The notes: generated by a model from the sequence alone, not told the origin. A DNA stretch of 64,000 nt from Arthrobacter sp. YD4 (GCF_030410515.1 NZ_JAUHHD010000004.1:1-64000); one strand, 5' to 3'. Shown: positions 10,485 through 22,893, counted from the first letter of the stretch. A program made the numbers and translations.

Positions 10485-12611
10485 GTGCCACATTTGGAAG
10501 AGCAAGAACTGTCATGGACCAGCCTGGACCAGAAGGCCGTGGATACCATCCGGGTCCTGGCCGCGGACGCGGTGGAGAAGGTCGGTAACGGCCACCCGGG
10601 CACGGCCATGAGCCTGGCCCCGGCCGCGTACCTGCTCTTCCAGAAGCTGATGCGGCACGACCCGTCGGATCCGCAGTGGCTGGGCCGCGACCGGTTCATC
10701 CTCTCCCCCGGGCACACCTCCCTCACGCTGTACATCCAGCTCTTCCTCTCCGGCTACGGTTTGGAACTGAAGGACCTTGAGGCGCTGCGCACCTGGGGTT
10801 CGCTGACCCCGGGCCACCCGGAGTACAAGCACACCAAGGGCGTGGAGATCACCACCGGCCCGCTGGGCCAGGGCCTGGCCTCCGCCGTCGGGTTCGCCTA
10901 CTCCCAGCGCCGCATGCGCGGCCTGTTCGACGCCGAGGCTCCCGCCGGCGAGAGCCCCTTCGACCACACCGTCTGGGTCATCGCCTCCGACGGCGACCTC
11001 CAGGAAGGCGTGACCTCCGAGGCGTCCTCGCTGGCCGGACACCAGGAACTGGGCAACCTCGTAGTGATCTACGACGAGAACCACATCTCCATCGAGGACG
11101 ACACGGACGTGGCGTTCACCGAGAATGTCCTGGCCCGCTACGAGGCGTACGGCTGGCACACCCAGCGCGTCGACTGGACCCGCACCGGTGAGTACAAGGA
11201 GGACGTGGCCGAACTCCACGCCGCCCTCCTCGCGGCCAAGGCCGAGACGAACAAGCCCTCCATCATCTCGTTGCGCACCATCATCGGCTGGCCCGCACCG
11301 AAGAAGCAGAACACCGGCAAGATCCACGGCTCCGCCCTCGGCGCCGACGAGGTCGCCGGCCTGAAGCAGTTCCTGGGCTTTGACCCGGAGAAGTCCTTCC
11401 AGGTCGACGAGGAGGTCCTGGCCCACACCCGCGCCGTGGCCGACCGCGGCGCCGCGGAGCGCAAGACCTGGCAGGAAGGCTTCGACGCCTGGCAGGCCGC
11501 CTACCCGGAGTCCGCCGCCCTGCTGCAGCGCGTCGAGTCCCACACGCTGCCCGAGGACTTCGACGCCGCCCTGCCGGTGTTCGAGGCCGGCAAGGACGTC
11601 TCCACCCGTGCCGCGTCCGGCAAGGTGCTGAACGCGATCGGCCCGGTCATGCCCGAACTCTGGGGCGGCTCCGCCGACCTCGCCGAGTCGAACAACACCA
11701 CGATCGAGGGTTCGCCCTCCTTCATCCCCGCGTCCCGGCAGACCGAGGCGTGGAAGGGCAACCCCTACGGCCGCGTCCTGCACTTCGGCATCCGCGAACA
11801 CGCCGCCGCGTCGATCGTGAACGGCATCACACTCGCCGGGCCCACCCGGGCGTTCTCCGGCACGTTCCTGATCTTCTCCGACTACCAGCGCCCCGCGATC
11901 CGGCTCGGCGCCCTGATGGGCGTGCCGTCGCTGTATGTCTGGACGCACGACTCGATCGGCCTCGGCGAGGACGGCCCTACCCACCAGCCGGTGGAGCAGC
12001 TGGCGTCCCTGCGCGCCATCCCGGGCCTGGACGTCGTCCGCCCCGGCGACGCCAACGAGGTCTCAGCGGCGTGGCAGGCGATGCTGACCAACCACGCCAA
12101 CCCGGCCGGCATCGTGCTAACCCGGCAGAACATCCCCACCTGGGACCGTGGCACCGGTGAGGCCGAGGGCGACACCTTCGCCTCCACCGCCGGGGTCGCC
12201 AAGGGCGGCTACGTCCTGGCCGAAGCGTCCAAGGACGGCGCCACCGCCGAGGCGAAGGTCATCCTGATCGGCACCGGCTCCGAGGTCCAGCTGGCCGTCG
12301 CGGCCCGCGAGGCGCTGCAGGCCGAGGGCATCCCCACCCGCGTGGTCTCGATGCCCTGCGTCGAGTGGTTCGAACGCCAGGACGCCTCCTACCGTGAAGC
12401 CGTGCTGCCCGCCGCCGTCAAGGCCCGCGTCTCCGTCGAGGCCGGCCTGGCCCTGACCTGGCGGAACTACGTCGGCGACGCCGGCCGGTCCGTCAGCCTG
12501 GAGCACTTCGGTGCCTCGGCCGACTACAAGCGCCTCTTCCAGGAGTTCGGGATCACCGCCGAAGCCGTCACCGCCGCCGCCAAGGAATCCCTGGCCGGCC
12601 TCACGGCCTAA
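10485..12611 (+). CDS. tkt: Transketolase
   Basis: 708-residue thiamine-diphosphate enzyme moving two-carbon units in the pentose-phosphate pathway. Markers: GNGHPG near residues 34-39, the TPP/Mg block SDGDLQEG followed by the Asn-containing IYDEN, HGSALG, the catalytic Glu in GIREHA and [13 protein letters not shown]. The start is uncertain: GTG 10485 lies about 13 bases after GAGAGG; TTG 10494, three codons later, gives the EEQELSW beginning. First gene of the sugar-phosphate cluster running to pgl. Confidence 0.95.
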   Translation: MPHLEEQELSWTSLDQKAVDTIRVLAADAVEKVGNGHPGTAMSLAPAAYLLFQKLMRHDPSDPQWLGRDRFILSPGHTSLTLYIQLFLSGYGLELKDLEALRTWGSLTPGHPEYKHTKGVEITTGPLGQGLASAVGFAYSQRRMRGLFDAEAPAGESPFDHTVWVIASDGDLQEGVTSEASSLAGHQELGNLVVIYDENHISIEDDTDVAFTENVLARYEAYGWHTQRVDWTRTGEYKEDVAELHAALLAAKAETNKPSIISLRTIIGWPAPKKQNTGKIHGSALGADEVAGLKQFLGFDPEKSFQVDEEVLAHTRAVADRGAAERKTWQEGFDAWQAAYPESAALLQRVESHTLPEDFDAALPVFEAGKDVSTRAASGKVLNAIGPVMPELWGGSADLAESNNTTIEGSPSFIPASRQTEAWKGNPYGRVLHFGIREHAAASIVNGITLAGPTRAFSGTFLIFSDYQRPAIRLGALMGVPSLYVWTHDSIGLGEDGPTHQPVEQLASLRAIPGLDVVRPGDANEVSAAWQAMLTNHANPAGIVLTRQNIPTWDRGTGEAEGDTFASTAGVAKGGYVLAEASKDGATAEAKVILIGTGSEVQLAVAAREALQAEGIPTRVVSMPCVEWFERQDASYREAVLPAAVKARVSVEAGLALTWRNYVGDAGRSVSLEHFGASADYKRLFQEFGITAEAVTAAAKESLAGLTA

Positions 12612-12624
12612 CACTCTTCATCCC

Positions 12625-12661
12625 CTGGGCCGCCGCCCACCGGCGGCGGCCCCAGATTTTT
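12625..12661 (+). terminator. Strong intrinsic terminator between tkt and tal
   Basis: CTGGG-C-CGCCGCC pairs with GGCGGCGG-CCCCAG across a CACC loop and is followed by ATTTTT. The tal Shine-Dalgarno (AGGAG) begins directly after the U-run. It should end much of the tkt transcript, or set the tkt:tal ratio by partial read-through. Confidence 0.75.
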
Positions 12662-12673
12662 CAGGAGTAACCC

Positions 12674-13792
12674 ATGAACACCACCCCCACGCAGCAACTC
12701 TCCGACGCCGGCGTCTCCATCTGGCTGGACGACCTCTCCCGCGGCCGCCTCACCACGGGCACCCTGCGCAAGCTCATCGAAGAGAAGAACGTCGTTGGCG
12801 TCACCACCAACCCCAGCATCTTCCAGGCCGCCATCACCTCCGGCCACGACTACGACGAAATCATCAAGGAGAAGGCCGCCGCCGGCGCGAACGTCGAGGA
12901 CACGATCTTCTCGATCACCACCTCCGACGTCGCCGACGCCTGCGATCTCTTCGCCCCCGTCGCCGCGGCCACCCACGGCGTCGACGGCCGCGTCTCGATC
13001 GAGGTGGACCCGCGCCTGGCCTGGGACACCCAGGGCACCATCACCGAGGCCAAGGAACTCTACGAGCGGGTCAACAAGGACAACGTCCTGATCAAGATCC
13101 CTGCCACCCTCGAGGGCCTCGAGGCCATCACCGCCACGCTCGCGGCCGGCATCAGCGTCAACGTCACCCTGATCTTCTCCCTCGAACGCTACCGCGCCGT
13201 GATCAACGCCTTCCAGAGCGGCCTCGAGCAGGCCAAGGAGAACGGCCACGACCTCTCGAAGATCCACTCCGTGGCGTCCTTCTTCGTCTCCCGCGTCGAC
13301 TCCGAGATCGACAAGCGACTCGACGCGATCGGCACGGACGAGGCCAAGGCACTCAAGGGCAAGGCCGGCCTGGCCAACGCCCGCCTGGCCTACCAGGTCT
13401 ACCAGGAACTGTTCTCCACCGAACGCTGGGAACTCCTCGCCGACGCCGGGGCCCGCCCGCAGCGTCCACTCTGGGCCTCCACCGGTGTGAAGGACCCCGC
13501 CTACCCGGACACCCTGTACGTCACCGAACTGGTGGCCCCCGGCGTCGTGAACACCATGCCGGAGAAGACCCTGGACGCGACCTTCGACCACGCCGCCGTC
13601 ACCGGCGACACCGTCACCCGCGGCTACGACGACGCCAACGCCACCCTCAACGCCCTCGATGAGCTGGGGATCTCCTACAACGAGGTCGTCGCCCAGCTCG
13701 AGTCCGAGGGCCTGGAGAAGTTTGTGGCAAGCTGGAAGGAACTGCTGGCCGACGTCGAGGGCGCCCTCGCCGCTGCACGGAAGGACGCCTAG
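12674..13792 (+). CDS. tal: Transaldolase
   Basis: 372 residues, the longer actinobacterial transaldolase type. It transfers dihydroxyacetone units between sugar phosphates. Typical blocks are [13 protein letters not shown] near residue 40, the Schiff-base lysine in NVLIKIPAT near residue 140, and [15 protein letters not shown] near residue 200. The ATG at 12674 has AGGAG eight bases upstream. Pgi follows after 5 bp, so tal-pgi-zwf-opcA-pgl read as one operon. Confidence 0.95.
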   Translation: MNTTPTQQLSDAGVSIWLDDLSRGRLTTGTLRKLIEEKNVVGVTTNPSIFQAAITSGHDYDEIIKEKAAAGANVEDTIFSITTSDVADACDLFAPVAAATHGVDGRVSIEVDPRLAWDTQGTITEAKELYERVNKDNVLIKIPATLEGLEAITATLAAGISVNVTLIFSLERYRAVINAFQSGLEQAKENGHDLSKIHSVASFFVSRVDSEIDKRLDAIGTDEAKALKGKAGLANARLAYQVYQELFSTERWELLADAGARPQRPLWASTGVKDPAYPDTLYVTELVAPGVVNTMPEKTLDATFDHAAVTGDTVTRGYDDANATLNALDELGISYNEVVAQLESEGLEKFVASWKELLADVEGALAAARKDA

Positions 13793-13797
13793 TCCCC

Positions 13798-15447
13798 ATG
13801 ACCACTCTCAGCTACGACGCCGCGGGAGCAGCCCGCTCGGCCCACGAACAGCACCTGCCCGCCCTGCTGGAGGACCGGGTCGCCACCCGGATCTTCGCCA
13901 AGGACCCCACGCTCTGGGGCGCCGACGCCGAGTCCGAGGCCTCGGTCCGGCTCGGCTGGGTGGAGGCCGCCACGGTCTCCCAGCCGCTGGTCCAGGACAT
14001 CCTGGCCCTTCGTGACGAGCTCCACGCCGACGGGGTGACGCGCATCGTCCTCTGCGGCATGGGCGGTTCCTCGCTGGCCCCCGAGGTCATCGCGGGCACC
14101 GCCGGCGTCGAGCTGACGGTCCTGGACAGCACCGACCCCGAACAGGTCTCCGCCGCCCTCGCGGACCGCCTGGCCGAGACCGCAATCGTGGTCTCCTCCA
14201 AGTCCGGCTCCACGCTGGAGACCGACTCGCAACGCCGGGTGTTCGAGCACGCCTTCACCGAGGCCGGCCTGGACGCCAAGAGCCGCATCATCATCGTCAC
14301 GGATCCCGGCTCGCCGCTGGACAAGTCCGCCCGCGAGGCCGGCTACCGTGCCGTGTTCAACGCCGACCCCAACGTCGGCGGCCGCTACTCCGCACTGACC
14401 GCGTTCGGCCTCGTCCCCTCGGGCCTGGCCGGCGTCGACATCCAGGCGTTCCTGGACGAGGCCGAGGAGACCGCGGAGATCCTCAACGAGGACAGCGAGG
14501 ACAACATCGGGCTGGCCCTCGGCGCCGCCCTGGGCGGCACCAGCCCGCTGCGGAACAAGATTGTCATCGCCGAGGACGGCTCCGGGATCAAGGGTTTCGC
14601 CGACTGGGCCGAGCAGCTGATCGCCGAATCCACCGGCAAGCTGGGCACCGGCGTGCTGCCCGTCGTCGCCGGCCCCCACGCCCCGGAGGTCACCTCCGGC
14701 GCCGCCGACGTGCTCGTCGTCCGGCTCGTGGCGGCCGACGCCGACGTCGAACTCTCCGGCGACCAGGCGGCCATCGCCGGCGGCCTCGCCGCCCAGATGA
14801 TGACCTGGGAATTCGCCACCGCCGTCGCCGGACGGCTGCTGGGCATCAACCCGTTCGACCAGCCCGACGTGGAGGCCGCCAAAGTGGCCGCCCGCGGCCT
14901 GCTGGACGCCCAGCCCGAACCCACGCCCGCCAACTTCACCGACGGCGCCATCGAGGTCCGCGGCGGCGACTGGCTGGGCGGGGCCGGGACGGCCGCCGAG
15001 GCCGTCACCGCGCTGCTAGGCCAGCTCGGTTCGGACGGCTACCTCAGCGTCCAGGCCTACTTCGACCGGCTCAGCTACGCGCCGCTGGAGGGCGTCCGCG
15101 ACGAGCTCGCCGCGGCCACCGGCCGGCCGGTGACCTTCGGCTGGGGCCCGCGCTTCCTGCACTCCACCGGGCAGTTCCACAAGGGCGGCCCCGCGATCGG
15201 CGTGTTCCTGCAGGTCACCGCGGCCTCCGCGACGGACCTGTCCATCCCGGACCGGCCGTTCAGCTTCGGCGAACTCATCTCCGCGCAGGCCGCAGGCGAC
15301 GCCCAGGTGCTCTCCGAGCACGGCCGTCCCGTCCTGCGGCTGCACCTGACCGACCGGGCCGCCGGCGTCGCCCAGCTGCAGCAGCTGGTCCGCTCGCTGC
15401 CCGGCGCGGCAGGCACCGGCCACTCCCCCTCGTCCCCCGAAAGCTAA
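13798..15447 (+). CDS. pgi: Glucose-6-phosphate isomerase
   Basis: 549 residues with two SIS-type sugar isomerase domains. The first shows GMGGSSLAPEV and VVSSKSGSTLET, the second the GWGPRFLHSTGQFHKGG block. This is the form that travels with transaldolase and zwf in actinobacteria and differs from the E. coli Pgi sequence. It links glycolysis to the oxidative pentose route by interconverting glucose-6-P and fructose-6-P. It starts 5 bp after tal with little Shine-Dalgarno, which suggests coupling. Confidence 0.88.
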   Translation: MTTLSYDAAGAARSAHEQHLPALLEDRVATRIFAKDPTLWGADAESEASVRLGWVEAATVSQPLVQDILALRDELHADGVTRIVLCGMGGSSLAPEVIAGTAGVELTVLDSTDPEQVSAALADRLAETAIVVSSKSGSTLETDSQRRVFEHAFTEAGLDAKSRIIIVTDPGSPLDKSAREAGYRAVFNADPNVGGRYSALTAFGLVPSGLAGVDIQAFLDEAEETAEILNEDSEDNIGLALGAALGGTSPLRNKIVIAEDGSGIKGFADWAEQLIAESTGKLGTGVLPVVAGPHAPEVTSGAADVLVVRLVAADADVELSGDQAAIAGGLAAQMMTWEFATAVAGRLLGINPFDQPDVEAAKVAARGLLDAQPEPTPANFTDGAIEVRGGDWLGGAGTAAEAVTALLGQLGSDGYLSVQAYFDRLSYAPLEGVRDELAAATGRPVTFGWGPRFLHSTGQFHKGGPAIGVFLQVTAASATDLSIPDRPFSFGELISAQAAGDAQVLSEHGRPVLRLHLTDRAAGVAQLQQLVRSLPGAAGTGHSPSSPES

Positions 15448-15462
15448 GGCACCAGACCAACC

Positions 15463-17021
<1,559 letters not shown>

Positions 17022-17025
<4 letters not shown>

Positions 17026-17963
17026 TCGTCAATCTTCCCGATACCACCACGTCCAAGATCTCCAAGGAGATCATGTCGCTGCGCGAACGCGGCGGGGTGA
17101 TCGCCCTGGGCCGAGTGCTGACCCTGGTGGTGGTCACCAAGTCCGGCCTGGAGGAGGAAGCCATCCAGGCGGCCAACGAGGCCAGCCGGGAGCACCCCTG
17201 CCGGATCATCGTCCTCGCCGACGCCGGGGCCTCCGCCCCCACCCGGCTGGACGCCCAGATCCGGGTGGGCGGCGACGCCGGTGCCTCCGAGGTGATCGTG
17301 CTGCGCGGCTACGGCGAACTGGCCGAGGAGAGCGAGTCCCTGGTGGCCGCGCTCCTGCTGCCGGACGCTCCGATCGTGGCCTGGTGGCCGCACGGTGCCC
17401 CGCGCAACGCCTGCGAGACCTCCATCGGACGGATCGCGCACCGCCGCATCACGGACTCGGCCAACGAGCCTGACCCGTATGCGGCGCTCGAGAACATCCG
17501 CAGCACCTACAAGGCCGGCGACACGGACCTGGCCTGGACCCGCCTGACCAACTGGCGGATCCAGCTGGCCGCCGTGCTGGACCAGGTGGATGCCTCCCCG
17601 GTGACCGCCGTCGCCGTCGAGGGCGCCTCCGACTCCCCCAGCACGCTGCTGCTCGCGGCCTGGCTCACACTGGCACTCGACGCACCCGTGACGATCGTCG
17701 CCGACCCGGCAGGCACCGGCATCCGCCGGGTGCGGCTCTGCCGGACCGGCGGGGACGTGCAGTTGTTCCGGCCGGGCCTGGACGTGGCCGAGCTGAGCCA
17801 GCCGGGACAGCCTGTGCAGCGGATCTCGTTGCCGCGGCGCAGCCTCAAGGACTGCCTGGCCGAGGAACTCCGGCGCCTGGACCCGGACGAGGTCTTCGGC
17901 GAAGTGATTACCATTGGACTGCCGCGTACCAACCTAAGGAGTGTCCGTCCCAGTGAGCGTTGA
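17022..17963 (+). CDS. opcA: Glucose-6-phosphate dehydrogenase assembly protein OpcA
   Basis: 313 residues. OpcA is needed for full activity and redox control of Zwf in cyanobacteria and actinobacteria. Recognisable segments include the N-terminal TTTSKISKEIMSLRERGG, VVAALLLPDAPIVAWWPHGAPRN and the C-terminal LSQPGQPVQRISLPRRSLKDCLAEELRRLDPDEVF. It overlaps zwf by ATGA and pgl by about 11 bases, so all three products are translationally linked. Confidence 0.93.
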
Positions 17964-18771
17964 GCCCAGAGTTAGCATCCACCCCGACTCCAAGGTCCTG
18001 ATGGCGGCGATCGCCGCCCGGCTGATCACCAAGCTGGTGGACATCCAGGACAAGCACGGCCAGGCCACGGTGGTCCTGACCGGCGGCACCATGGGCATCG
18101 GATCGCTCAAGGCCGTGGCCGAATCCCCCGCGGTCCGCGCGGTGGACTGGTCCAAGGTCAACTTCTGGTGGGGCGACGAGCGCTTCGTCGGCCGCGACGA
18201 CGCCGACCGGAACGCCCGCCAGGCGCAGGAGGCCCTGCTCGCGCACATCGACGTCGACCCCGCCCGGGTGCACGTTCCTGGCTCCTCGGACGAATTCGAC
18301 ACCCCGGAGGAGGCGGCCGCGGACTACGCGCGCCGGCTGGCCGAGGCCGCCACCGCGGAACACGCGGCGGACACGTCCGATGACCGTCCGGAGGAGCCGG
18401 GCACGCTCCCGCGGCTGGACATCGTTCTCCTCGGCGTCGGCCCCGACGCCCACGTGGCCTCGCTGTTCCCCGAGCAGGCGGGCATCCGGGAAAAGCAGCT
18501 GACGGTGGTGGGGGTCCGCAACTCTCCCAAGCCGCCGCCGCTGCGCGTCTCGCTGACGATGCCGACAATCAATACCGCCGACGAGGTGTGGATGGTGGTG
18601 GCCGGTGACGACAAGGCGGGCGCCGTGGGCCTGGCCCTGGCCGGCGCCAACCCCGTGCAGGTCCCGGCGGCGGGGCCGCGCGGCCGGCTGGAGACGCTCT
18701 GGCTGATCGACGAGGAAGCGGCCTCACGCGTCCCGGAGCAGTTGGTCCGCAAGAGCGCGTCGGGCGCGTAG
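17953..18771 (+). CDS. pgl: 6-phosphogluconolactonase
   Basis: 272 residues, NagB/DevB-type lactonase that hydrolyses 6-phosphogluconolactone made by Zwf. The blocks VVLTGGTMGIGSLKAV, VNFWWGDERFVGRDDADRN and LLGVGPDAHVASLFPEQ are diagnostic. GTG 17953 is preferred over GTG 17941 because AAGGAG (17936-17941) is correctly spaced only for the former. No gnd follows. The 3' end overlaps rbpA on the other strand by 48 bp. Confidence 0.93.
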   Translation: MSVEPRVSIHPDSKVLMAAIAARLITKLVDIQDKHGQATVVLTGGTMGIGSLKAVAESPAVRAVDWSKVNFWWGDERFVGRDDADRNARQAQEALLAHIDVDPARVHVPGSSDEFDTPEEAAADYARRLAEAATAEHAADTSDDRPEEPGTLPRLDIVLLGVGPDAHVASLFPEQAGIREKQLTVVGVRNSPKPPPLRVSLTMPTINTADEVWMVVAGDDKAGAVGLALAGANPVQVPAAGPRGRLETLWLIDEEAASRVPEQLVRKSASGA

Positions 18772-19116
18772 TTTTTCCAGCGCTCCGGCCAGGACGTCTT
18801 CGGCGTCCTGGCTGGAGCGCCGCTCTTTAACGTATTCGAGGTGGGTCTTGTAGCTGTCCCCCGGCTCGTCCTCGAGGGCGAAGCGGGCCTCGTCCCGCGT
18901 GGCCGGGCAACCGCAGCGGCGGCAGTCCCAAACCCCCGGGATCTGGTCCTCGGGCAGCCGGGCGAAGACGACGGATGTCTCGTGGCCCTTGGCGCAGCGG
19001 AAACACACGCTGACCCGGGGCGGGGTGGCGCCGCCGTCGAACGGCTCGTGGCGGGCGGACGCGCCGGCGACCGCGCCGACGCGGATACCCCTGAAACCTG
19101 TCGCAGAATGCAGCAT
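18724..19116 (-). CDS. rbpA: RNA polymerase-binding protein RbpA
   Basis: 130 residues. RbpA binds the principal sigma factor and RNA polymerase and stabilises open complexes in actinobacteria. It has the FRGIRVGAVA N-terminus, a zinc-ribbon-like core with Cys pairs (CFRCAKGHE and WDCRRCGCPA), and the C-terminal sigma-interaction helix HLEYVKERRSSQDAEDVLA. The ATG at 19116 has a perfect AGGAG six bases upstream. Its last 48 bp overlap the end of pgl head-on. Confidence 0.9.
   Translation of the reverse strand: MLHSATGFRGIRVGAVAGASARHEPFDGGATPPRVSVCFRCAKGHETSVVFARLPEDQIPGVWDCRRCGCPATRDEARFALEDEPGDSYKTHLEYVKERRSSQDAEDVLAGALEKLRARRALADQLLRDA
18780..18820 (+). terminator. Hairpin after pgl, inside rbpA codons
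   Basis: GCGCTCCGGCCAGGAC (18780-18795) pairs with GTCCTGGCTGGAGCGC (18805-18820) with one G-T exception, and the loop contains CTTCGG, a UUCG tetraloop. CTCTTTAA follows at 18822-18829. It begins 9 bp after the pgl stop codon yet lies wholly within rbpA coding sequence. Confidence 0.5.
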
Positions 19117-19188
19117 CGGGAACTCCTGGCTACTGTCATGGTCCGTTGGCGGTTGCCAGCGACAGTGTAAGCAGGAAGTTCCCGATGC
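19113..19188 (-). promoter_or_regulatory. Inverted repeat covering rbpA ribosome-binding site and start
   Basis: The arms are 19113-19128 and 19172-19188: GCATCGGGAACTCCTG against the complement of CAGGAAGTTCCCGATGC, with one extra base. One arm contains the rbpA SD (AGGAG) and ATG. Inside it ACTGTC (19132-19137) pairs with GACAGT (19161-19166). A -10-like TACACT (minus strand, 19164-19169) lies between the arms, so the element may act in DNA or RNA depending on the transcription start. Confidence 0.55.
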
Positions 19189-19191
19189 GGT

Positions 19192-19210
19192 CAGGGCCGG
19201 AGGGCCCGTA
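19192..19210. other. Small GC hairpin between secG and rbpA
   Basis: GGGCC-GGA-GGGCCC lies between the secG stop and the rbpA promoter region. It may be part of a weak secG terminator. There is no U-run. Confidence 0.25.
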
Positions 19211-19252
19211 TGAAATTGTCTGCACCGGCCCGTGAGGGGCCCGCGGTCAGCG

Positions 19253-19510
19253 CTAGGAGTCTGCGCCGGTGCTGAAGCGCATCAGCAGGCCGAGGGCGAT
19301 GATGACCACGCCCCAGGTGACGCCGAGGACGATCGTGAAACGGTTCAGGTTCCGCTCGGCCACGCCGGAGGAGCTGAGCCCGGAGCTCATGCCGCCGCCG
19401 AACATGTCGGACAGACCGCCGCCGCGACCCTTGTGCAGCAGGATGAGCAGGGTCAGCAGGAGGCTGGTGATACCCAGCAGCACCTGCAGGATGACATGAA
19501 GAACGTCCAC
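19253..19510 (-). CDS. secG: Preprotein translocase subunit SecG
   Basis: 85 residues with two membrane segments (about 3-23 and 57-77) joined by a Gly/Ser-rich loop GRGGGLSDMFGGG, the SecG hallmark. It is an accessory subunit of the SecYEG channel. It sits after tpiA, the usual actinobacterial order gap-pgk-tpiA-secG, and is probably co-transcribed with it. Confidence 0.95.
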   Translation of the reverse strand: MDVLHVILQVLLGITSLLLTLLILLHKGRGGGLSDMFGGGMSSGLSSSGVAERNLNRFTIVLGVTWGVVIIALGLLMRFSTGADS

Positions 19511-19558
19511 GACGGCCTTTCGAAAGAGGGGATTGCGGGAACCGGTGCCTGCGGCGGA

Positions 19559-20374
19559 CTACTCCGCCGTGAGGTGGCTCTCGAACCTGACAATATTAGC
19601 AAACTCGGCCGCGTCCAGGCTGGCGCCGCCTACCAGCAGCCCGTCCACGTCGCGTTCCTTCAGGATAGCGGCAGCGTTGTTGGCCTTCACGGAACCGCCG
19701 TAGAGCAGGCGCGTCTTCGCGGCCACGGAACCGTCAAAGAGCTTTTCGAGCTCGGCGCGGATCGCGGCGCACATTTCCTGCGCGTCCTCCGGTCCGGCGA
19801 CCTCGCCGGTGCCGATGGCCCAGACGGGCTCGTAGGCCACGACCAGTTCGGCGGCCTGCTCGGCGGTGAGGCCCTCGACGCCGGCGCGGAGCTGGGCGAG
19901 GGTGTGCTCGACGTGGGTTCCGGCCTGGCGGACCTCGAGGCCCTCGCCGACGCACAGCACCGGGGTGAGGCCGTGGCTGAAGGCGGCCTTGGTCTTGGCG
20001 TTGAGGACCTCGTCGGTCTCCTGGTGGATGGTGCGGCGTTCGCTGTGGCCGACGAGGACGTAGCTGCAGCCCAGCTTGGCGAGGAACGCGCCGGAGATGT
20101 CGCCGGTGTAGGCGCCGGAGTCGAACTGGCTCAGGTCCTGGCCGCCGTAGGCCACCTGCAGGTCGTCGCCCTGGACCAGGGTCTGGACGCCGCGGAGGTC
20201 GGTGAACGGCGGGAAGACGGCCACCTCCACGCGGTTGTAGTCGTGCTTGGCGTCCGAGAGCGTCCAGGCGAGCTTCTGCAGCAGGGTGATGCCCTGGACA
20301 TGGTCCATGTTCATCTTCCAGTTGCCCGCGATGAAGGGTTTCCGGTCGAACTTGCCGTTGGTTGACGTGGTCAC
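19559..20374 (-). CDS. tpiA: Triose-phosphate isomerase
   Basis: 271-residue TIM barrel interconverting dihydroxyacetone-P and glyceraldehyde-3-P. The catalytic Lys is in AGNWKMN, the His in LVGHSERR and the Glu in [12 protein letters not shown]; the phosphate loop YGGSVKANN is near the C-terminus. The start is GTG 20374 with GGAG five to six bases upstream. A terminator-like hairpin separates it from pgk. Confidence 0.97.
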   Translation of the reverse strand: MTTSTNGKFDRKPFIAGNWKMNMDHVQGITLLQKLAWTLSDAKHDYNRVEVAVFPPFTDLRGVQTLVQGDDLQVAYGGQDLSQFDSGAYTGDISGAFLAKLGCSYVLVGHSERRTIHQETDEVLNAKTKAAFSHGLTPVLCVGEGLEVRQAGTHVEHTLAQLRAGVEGLTAEQAAELVVAYEPVWAIGTGEVAGPEDAQEMCAAIRAELEKLFDGSVAAKTRLLYGGSVKANNAAAILKERDVDGLLVGGASLDAAEFANIVRFESHLTAE

Positions 20375-20399
20375 GAGGTCTCCAAAAGTCGTTGCGGTG

Positions 20400-20442
20400 A
20401 AAAAGGGGCCGGCCGGGCACCGGTGGGCGCCCGGCCGGCCGG
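20400..20442 (-). terminator. Terminator between pgk and tpiA
   Basis: A perfect 12-bp stem, GGCCGGCCGGGC (20407-20418) with GCCCGGCCGGCC (20429-20440). Read on the minus strand it is followed by CCCCTTTTTC. It lies just after the pgk stop and ahead of the tpiA start, inside the glycolytic gene cluster. Confidence 0.7.
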
Positions 20443-20448
20443 AAGGGT

Positions 20449-21675
20449 CTAGCGGTCCAGCACGCTCAGGCCGGGGAGGTCCTTGCCTTCGAGGTACTCG
20501 AGGCTGGCGCCGCCGCCGGTGGAGATGTGCCCGAACTGGTCGTCGGCGAAGCCGAGGGTCCGGACCGCGGCGGCGGAGTCGCCGCCGCCCACCACGGTGA
20601 AGGCACCGGTCTTCGTCAGCGCCTCGGCGACGGCACGGGTGCCGCCGGCGAAGGCCGGGAATTCGAAGACGCCCATGGGGCCGTTCCAGAACACGGTCTT
20701 CGCCTCGGCGATCTTCGCGGCAAAGGCTGCAGCGGAGTCGGGGCCGATGTCCAGGCCGATGCCGGAGGTGCCGAAGCGGCTCTCCTCGATCGCGTCCGCC
20801 TGCACGGTCTCGTGCTCGGCGTCGGCGGCGAACTTGGCGGCCACGACGACGTCGGTGGGGATGACGAAGGTGGTGCCGGCGTCGGCCGCGCGCTTCAGGT
20901 AGTCCTGGACGACGGGGATCTGGTCCACTTCGAGCAGGCTGCCGGCGACCTTGTGGCCCGCAGCCGCGAGGAAGGTGAACAGCATGCCGCCACCCACCAG
21001 GATGGTGTCGGCCTTGCCGATGAGGTTCTCGATCACGGCGAGCTTGTCCGAGACCTTGGAACCGCCGAGCACCACCACGTAGGGCCGCTGGGTGTCCGTG
21101 GTGAGCTTCCGCAGCACCTCGACCTCGGTCCGGACCAGGTCGCCCTGGTAGGACGGCAGGCGGGTGGCGACGTCGTAGACGCTGGCGTGCTTGCGGTGCA
21201 CGGCGCCGAAGGCGTCGTCCACGAAGGCGCCGTTGCCGCCGGTGAGGGCGACCAGCTCGTCCGCGAAGGCGCCGCGGTCGGCGTCGTCCTTGGAGGTCTC
21301 CCGCGCGTCAAAACGCACGTTCTCGAGCACCAGAGCCGCACCGTCGGACAGCGCGGAGGCGGCCGCCGTGGCGGACTCCCCCACGGTGTCGTCGGCGAGG
21401 GTGACCGGGAAGGAGGCGAGCTCGGCCAGGCGCGCGACGGCGGGCTTGAGCGAGTACTTCTCCTCCGGGGCGCCCTTGGGGCGGCCCAGGTGCGCCGTGA
21501 CCAGCACGCGCGCACCGGCGTCGGTGAGCTTCGTGAGGACCGGCAGGGAGGCCTTGATCCGGCCGTCATCAGTCACTGTAGAGCCGTCGAGCGGCACGTT
21601 CAGGTCACTTCGGACCAGAACGTACCGCCCGCGGACACCTTCAGCGATCAGTTCGTCGAGGGTGTGGAATGTCAT
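20449..21675 (-). CDS. pgk: Phosphoglycerate kinase
   Basis: 408-residue kinase making ATP from 1,3-bisphosphoglycerate. Markers are [13 protein letters not shown] at the N-terminus, [22 protein letters not shown], and the C-terminal [10 protein letters not shown]. The ATG at 21675 is 10 bp from the gap stop. On the minus strand TAGGGT, which includes the gap stop codon, ends seven bases before this ATG, so an additional leaderless promoter is conceivable. Confidence 0.97.
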   Translation of the reverse strand: MTFHTLDELIAEGVRGRYVLVRSDLNVPLDGSTVTDDGRIKASLPVLTKLTDAGARVLVTAHLGRPKGAPEEKYSLKPAVARLAELASFPVTLADDTVGESATAAASALSDGAALVLENVRFDARETSKDDADRGAFADELVALTGGNGAFVDDAFGAVHRKHASVYDVATRLPSYQGDLVRTEVEVLRKLTTDTQRPYVVVLGGSKVSDKLAVIENLIGKADTILVGGGMLFTFLAAAGHKVAGSLLEVDQIPVVQDYLKRAADAGTTFVIPTDVVVAAKFAADAEHETVQADAIEESRFGTSGIGLDIGPDSAAAFAAKIAEAKTVFWNGPMGVFEFPAFAGGTRAVAEALTKTGAFTVVGGGDSAAAVRTLGFADDQFGHISTGGGASLEYLEGKDLPGLSVLDR

Positions 21676-21685
21676 GGCTCTTACC

Positions 21686-22720
<1,035 letters not shown>

Positions 22721-22863
22721 TCAAGCACGATTAGTTGAGTAGGCGTTCAAGCCAACTAACAGATCCCGCACGCCATTGGGCAGAGATGATTACCAGATCG
22801 GAGGGCGACCAGCCACGTTGCTGAAGGCTAACCGCCTTCCGTGATCCATCTTACGTTTAAGGT

Positions 22864-22893
22864 GGCCCGCCCCTGCAACAAAAGGGGCGGGCC
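22864..22893 (-). terminator. Terminator of sodA
   Basis: A perfect 11-bp stem, GGCCCGCCCCT (22864-22874) with AGGGGCGGGCC (22883-22893), lies downstream of sodA on its strand. The trailing minus-strand sequence ACCTTAAACG has only a weak U content. The rest of the 267-bp gap 22697-22963 should hold the gap promoter, which I could not place with confidence. Confidence 0.6.

Noticed and set aside
19164..19188. SigR/SigH-type promoter for rbpA (GGGAAC with a GTT-like -10)
   Set aside because: GGGAAC is present, but no GTT occurs at the required spacing; a housekeeping-like TACACT fits better.
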